A stretch of DNA of 64,000 bases, from contig NZ_AMWJ02000002.1 in the NCBI RefSeq assembly GCF_000319305.2, forward strand, positions 2,556,001-2,620,000, read 5' to 3'. Shown here one piece after another: positions 58,958 to 64,000 of the stretch. The position numbers and the translations under genes were made by a program. Under the pieces are notes generated by a model that saw nothing but the letters and a program-made list of their open reading frames with translations, ran no database searches and was not told the origin of the DNA. This DNA comes from Pseudomonas bharatica CSV86. GTDB lineage: Bacteria; Pseudomonadota; Gammaproteobacteria; Pseudomonadales; Pseudomonadaceae. The first letter of the stretch is position 1; every line of letters begins with the position of its first letter.

Positions 58958-60085
58958 ATGAAGCGACATCCACACGCCTGGATGGGGCTGCTGCTGTGGT
59001 CGGCGATCGCTCCGGCGCAGGCCGCCTGGACCGTGAACATGGCCCCGGGGGCGACCGAAGTCAGCAATGCCGTGTTCGACCTGCACATGACCATCTTCTG
59101 GATCTGCGTGGTGATCGGCCTCGTGGTATTCGGTGCGATGTTCTGGTCGATGATCATCCACCGTCGTTCCACCGGCCAGCAGCCCGCGCATTTCCACGAG
59201 CACACCTGGGTGGAAATCATGTGGACCGTGGTGCCCTTCCTGATCCTGGTGGCCATGGCCATTCCGGCGACCAAAACGCTGATCGATATCTACGATGCCA
59301 GCGAATCGGACGTGGATATCCAGGTCACCGGTTACCAGTGGAAATGGCACTACAAATACCTGGGCCAGGATGTCGAGTTCTTCAGCAACCTGGCGACGCC
59401 CGCCGAGCAGATCCACGGCAAGGCGCCCAAGGACGAACACTACCTTCTCGAAGTCGATCAGCCGCTGGTGTTGCCGGTGGGTGCCAAGGTGCGCTTCCTG
59501 GTGACCGCCGCCGACGTGATCCACTCCTGGTGGGTACCGGCCTTCGCGGTCAAGCGCGACGCCATTCCCGGCTTCGTCAACGAGGCCTGGACCCGGGTCG
59601 AGAAACCCGGCATCTACCGCGGCCAATGCACCGAGCTGTGCGGCAAGGACCACGGTTTCATGCCGGTGGTGGTCGAGGTCAAGTCCAAGGAGGACTACGA
59701 CGCCTGGCTTGGCGAGCGCAAGGCCGAGGCGGCCAAGCTGAAGGAGCTGACCAGCAAGGAATGGACGCTCGAAGAGCTGGTCGAGCGCGGCGACAAGGTC
59801 TACCACACCACCTGCGTCGCCTGTCACCAGGCCGAAGGCCAGGGCCTGCCGCCGATGTTCCCGGCGCTCAAGGGCTCGAAGATCGCCACCGGCCCGAAAG
59901 AAGATCACTTGAACCTGGTGTTCCACGGCAAGCCCGGCACCGCCATGGCGGCGTTCGGCAAGCAACTCTCGGAAGTCGATCTGGCCGCCGTCGTCACCTA
60001 CGAACGCAACGCCTGGGGCAACAACAAGGGCGACATGGTCACGCCGAAAGACGTGCTGGCGATCAAGCAGGCGGAAAGCAAATGA
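58958..60085 (+). CDS. coxB: Cytochrome c oxidase subunit II with C-terminal cytochrome c domain
   Basis: Receives electrons from cytochrome c through the CuA centre. The 375-residue product has a signal peptide (ending APAQAA) and two membrane helices. The CuA ligands lie in QCTELCGKDHGFMPV (Cys 224, Cys 228, His 232, Met 235). A fused heme-binding domain at the C-terminus has CVACH (about 286-290) and a distal Met in LPPMFPALKG. This makes a caa3-like subunit II, as known for the Pseudomonas aa3 oxidase. It is first in coxB-coxA-ctaG-coxC. Confidence 0.97.
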   Translation: MKRHPHAWMGLLLWSAIAPAQAAWTVNMAPGATEVSNAVFDLHMTIFWICVVIGLVVFGAMFWSMIIHRRSTGQQPAHFHEHTWVEIMWTVVPFLILVAMAIPATKTLIDIYDASESDVDIQVTGYQWKWHYKYLGQDVEFFSNLATPAEQIHGKAPKDEHYLLEVDQPLVLPVGAKVRFLVTAADVIHSWWVPAFAVKRDAIPGFVNEAWTRVEKPGIYRGQCTELCGKDHGFMPVVVEVKSKEDYDAWLGERKAEAAKLKELTSKEWTLEELVERGDKVYHTTCVACHQAEGQGLPPMFPALKGSKIATGPKEDHLNLVFHGKPGTAMAAFGKQLSEVDLAAVVTYERNAWGNNKGDMVTPKDVLAIKQAESK

Positions 60086-60101
60086 GCCGAGGAGACAGGA
60101 C

Positions 60102-61694
<1,593 letters not shown>

Positions 61695-61709
61695 AGGAGG
61701 GCCGCGGTC

Positions 61710-62279
61710 ATGAGCGAGGGCATCTCGATCAAGCGCCTGGTCAGCCGCCTGCTGATGCTGGCGGTGGTGATGTTCGCCTTCGGCTTCGCCCTGGTGCCGA
61801 TCTACGACGTGATGTGCCGGGCCTTCGGCATCAATGGCAAGACCGGCGGGCAATACCAGGGTACGCAGCAGGTGGACCCGGCGCGTTCGGTGAAGGTGCA
61901 GTTTCTCTCGACCAACGCCATCGACATGGTCTGGGACTTCTACTCCACCGCCGACCAGATCGACGTCAACCCGGGGGCGGTGAACCAGATGATCTTCGTC
62001 GCCCACAACCCTACCGACAAACCCATGACCGCCCAGGCCATCCCGAGCATTTCCCCGGCCGAGGCGGCGGCGTATTTCCACAAGACCGAATGCTTCTGCT
62101 TCAGCCAGCAGGTGTTGCAGCCGGGTGAACGCATCGAGATGCCGGTGCGGTTCATCGTTGACCGCGACCTGCCCAAGGATGTGAAACACCTGACCCTTGC
62201 CTACACGCTGTTCGATATCACCGCTCGCCAGCCGCCGGTCGCCCAGGTGACCCACCCGAACCCGCAGAGCGCCCGATAA
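61710..62279 (+). CDS. ctaG: Cytochrome c oxidase assembly protein CtaG/Cox11
   Basis: Delivers copper to the CuB site of subunit I. The 189-residue protein has one N-terminal membrane helix (LLMLAVVMFAFGFALVPIYD) and a periplasmic beta domain with the copper-binding motif ECFCFSQQ. It lies between coxA and coxC, the standard arrangement. Confidence 0.96.
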   Translation: MSEGISIKRLVSRLLMLAVVMFAFGFALVPIYDVMCRAFGINGKTGGQYQGTQQVDPARSVKVQFLSTNAIDMVWDFYSTADQIDVNPGAVNQMIFVAHNPTDKPMTAQAIPSISPAEAAAYFHKTECFCFSQQVLQPGERIEMPVRFIVDRDLPKDVKHLTLAYTLFDITARQPPVAQVTHPNPQSAR

Positions 62280-62291
62280 GGAGAACAATCC

Positions 62292-63176
62292 ATGGCCTCT
62301 CACGATCACTACTACGTCCCGGCGCAAAGCAAGTGGCCGATCATTGCCACCATCGGCATGTTCATCACGGTGTTCGGCCTCGCCACCTGGTTCAACGACA
62401 TGAAAGCCGGGCGCGATAGCCACGGGCCGCTGATCTTCTTCGTCGGTGCGCTGTTCCTCGCCTACATGCTGTTCGGCTGGTTCGGCGCGGTGATCAAGGA
62501 AAGCCGTGCCGGCCTGTACAGCCCGCAGATGGACCGCTCGTTCCGTTGGGGGATGTCGTGGTTCATCTTTTCCGAGGTGATGTTCTTCATCGCCTTCTTC
62601 GGCGCGCTGTTCTATGTGCGGCACATGTCGGGGCCCTGGCTTGGCGGCGAAGGGGCCAAGGGCGTGGCGCACATGCTCTGGCCGAACTTCGAGTTCACCT
62701 GGCCGCTGCTGCATACGCCGGATCCGAAGCTGTTCCCGCCGCCCAGGGAAGTGATCGATCCATGGCACCTGCCGCTGATCAACACCATCCTGCTGGTCAG
62801 CTCCAGCGTGACCATCACCATCGCCCACCATGCCCTGCGCAAGGATCATCGCGGCCCGCTGAAATTCTGGCTGGCGCTGACCGTGGTCCTGGGCATCGCC
62901 TTCCTCGTCCTGCAGGCCTACGAGTACCACGAGGCCTACACCAAGCTTGGCCTGACCCTCGGTTCCGGGATCTACGGTGCGACCTTCTTCATGCTCACGG
63001 GCTTCCACGGTGCCCACGTGACCATGGGCACCCTGATCCTGTTCGTGATGTTGATGAGAGTGTTGAGGGGCCATTTCAACCCGGACAAGCACTTCGGCTT
63101 CGAGGCGGCCAGTTGGTACTGGCACTTCGTCGATGTGGTCTGGGTGGGGCTGTTCATCTTCGTCTACGTGCTGTGA
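62292..63176 (+). CDS. coxC: Cytochrome c oxidase subunit III
   Basis: A 294-residue membrane subunit with seven predicted helices. FSEVMFFIAFFGALFYVRH, FMLTGFHGAHVTMGTLIL and SWYWHFVDVVWVGLFIFVYV are conserved. An extra hydrophilic segment after the second helices (about 115-150) is typical of Pseudomonas. It begins 12 bases after ctaG. Confidence 0.97.
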   Translation: MASHDHYYVPAQSKWPIIATIGMFITVFGLATWFNDMKAGRDSHGPLIFFVGALFLAYMLFGWFGAVIKESRAGLYSPQMDRSFRWGMSWFIFSEVMFFIAFFGALFYVRHMSGPWLGGEGAKGVAHMLWPNFEFTWPLLHTPDPKLFPPPREVIDPWHLPLINTILLVSSSVTITIAHHALRKDHRGPLKFWLALTVVLGIAFLVLQAYEYHEAYTKLGLTLGSGIYGATFFMLTGFHGAHVTMGTLILFVMLMRVLRGHFNPDKHFGFEAASWYWHFVDVVWVGLFIFVYVL

Positions 63177-63185
63177 AGGGAGGAA

Positions 63186-63389
63186 TCACCAAGGGGCGTG
63201 CGACACCAGTTGGCCGCTGACGAAGCCCCAGGTGATCAGGCCCAGGGTCACGGCGGCCAGGCAGACACGGACGGTCAGGGCTTTGAGCAGGCGGGTGGAG
63301 TTCTCGTCGTCCTTGACCAGGAACACCAGGCCGCTGAAGAGGCTGGCGACGGTAGCCAGCAACATCACAACGATCGCGGCTTTGAGCAT
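63186..63389 (-). CDS. Twin-transmembrane small protein (DUF2909)
   Basis: A 67-residue protein from ATG 63389 (MLKAAIVVMLLATVASLFSG) with two membrane helices joined by a short polar loop containing KDDENSTRLL. Members sit beside cox genes in many gammaproteobacteria and may help oxidase assembly. It is on the opposite strand between coxC and the SURF1 gene. Function unknown. Confidence 0.85.
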   Translation of the reverse strand: MLKAAIVVMLLATVASLFSGLVFLVKDDENSTRLLKALTVRVCLAAVTLGLITWGFVSGQLVSHAPW

Positions 63390-63448
63390 GGCGACATCTC
63401 CGGGGACGTGATGCATTCGAGTATAGCGGCAGCCTTCATGGGGGCTCG

Positions 63449-64000
63449 ATGAGCGCCTTTCGTCCCGGCCTGGTGCCGACCCTGGTGGTGCTGGCGTTGC
63501 TGCCGGTGCTGGTCGGCCTGGGGTTCTGGCAGCTCGGTCGCGCCGAGCAGAAGCGTTCGCTGCTGAATGTGTATGCAGAGCGCGAGGTCGAGGCGCCCGT
63601 GCCAGCCGGGCAATTGCTGGAGGTCCAGGCTGATCCGGCCTACCGCCGCGTCCATCTGCATGGCCATTTCGACGGCCAGCACAGCATTCTCCTCGATAGC
63701 CGCATGCGCGACGGCAAGGCCGGCGTGGAGCTGTTGCAACCTTTCCTCGATGAGTCCAGCGGGCATTGGTGGCTGGTCAATCGCGGCTGGTTGCCATGGC
63801 CGGACCGGCGGGTACCGGCGAGCTTCGACACCCCGGCACACACCCTCGACCTGACGGCCTGGGTCTACATAGCCCCGGGCGCGAGCTTCCTGCTGCGCGC
63901 CGATGCGCCTGACGGCGACTTCCCGCGTCTGCTCAACAGCGCCGAGCCGGCGCACCTGTGGCAACAACTGGCCCGCGCCGGCTACCCCCACGAACTGCGC
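63449..64000 (+). CDS. SURF1-family oxidase assembly protein (partial, runs off the window)
   Basis: The first 184 codons of a SURF1/Shy1 homologue, which helps insert heme a into cytochrome oxidase. ATG 63449 (MSAFRPGLVPTLVVLALLPV) gives an N-terminal membrane helix followed by the signature GFWQLGRAEQKRSLL. Further SURF1 segments are RRVHLHGHFD, WWLVNRGWLPW and the PHELR end of the window. The second C-terminal membrane helix lies beyond the right edge. Confidence 0.92.
   Translation, partial: MSAFRPGLVPTLVVLALLPVLVGLGFWQLGRAEQKRSLLNVYAEREVEAPVPAGQLLEVQADPAYRRVHLHGHFDGQHSILLDSRMRDGKAGVELLQPFLDESSGHWWLVNRGWLPWPDRRVPASFDTPAHTLDLTAWVYIAPGASFLLRADAPDGDFPRLLNSAEPAHLWQQLARAGYPHELR

Overview
The window is a chromosomal segment of a Pseudomonas species around the replication origin. 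The first 500 bases hold oriC, followed by dnaA-dnaN-recF-gyrB in the usual order. Downstream comes the conserved origin-proximal order of pseudomonads: plsC, gmhB, glyS-glyQ, tag, a lipid A acyltransferase gene, trkA, rsmB-fmt, def, dprA, tsaC, qor, hemF, aroE, betC, trpBA/trpI, prlC, beta carbonic anhydrase/SulP and the aa3 cytochrome oxidase cluster. High GC, codon use, ParB-type parS sites and many copies of a Pseudomonas REP element fit this. I cannot name the species.

Layout. 1-6785: origin, replication genes, three parS sites and a strong terminator. 6836-14280: a LysR regulator, a GMC oxidoreductase and an MHS-type transporter gene. The transporter gene is split by a complete 2,985-bp ISL3-family element with an 8-bp target duplication, and that element carries an ArsR regulator and a cysteine-rich metal permease. 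14411-29927: housekeeping genes for phospholipid, LPS heptose, glycyl-tRNA synthetase, DNA repair, K+ uptake, rRNA methylation, translation initiation, heme and shikimate. 30065-32432: a small AT-richer accessory patch with a DUF6124-like gene, a broken second copy of it, three related genes for small exported proteins (two with a PKD-like domain, one a remnant), and three copies of a dyad element. 32438-37925: choline sulfate utilisation (SulP, choline-binding protein, choline sulfatase, LysR) and a small dioxygenase-like gene. 38043-41100: trpBA and its activator trpI with a clear TrpI site. 41073-50946: small stress and envelope proteins, lipoproteins, a predicted peptidase, a HAD phosphatase, gamma carbonic anhydrase, prlC-yheV and a radical SAM gene behind a near-perfect LexA box. 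51192-57779: beta carbonic anhydrase with SulP, then an ECF sigma / FecR / TonB receptor iron-uptake unit. 57935-64000: cytochrome c oxidase genes, ending inside a SURF1 gene.

A striking technical feature: seven places in six genes need exactly one extra G (or C on the other strand) in a short G/C run to restore a full-length family member. The genes are the MHS transporter, dprA, one small exported protein, the choline-binding protein (twice), a DUF1161 gene and the radical SAM gene. The uniform type of lesion suggests homopolymer undercalls in the assembly rather than six independent pseudogenes. The IS insertion and the DUF6124-like pseudogene, by contrast, look real.

The most promising little-described items are the accessory patch at 30-32.4 kb, with its repeated dyad upstream of small exported proteins, and the ISL3 element carrying metal-response passenger genes.
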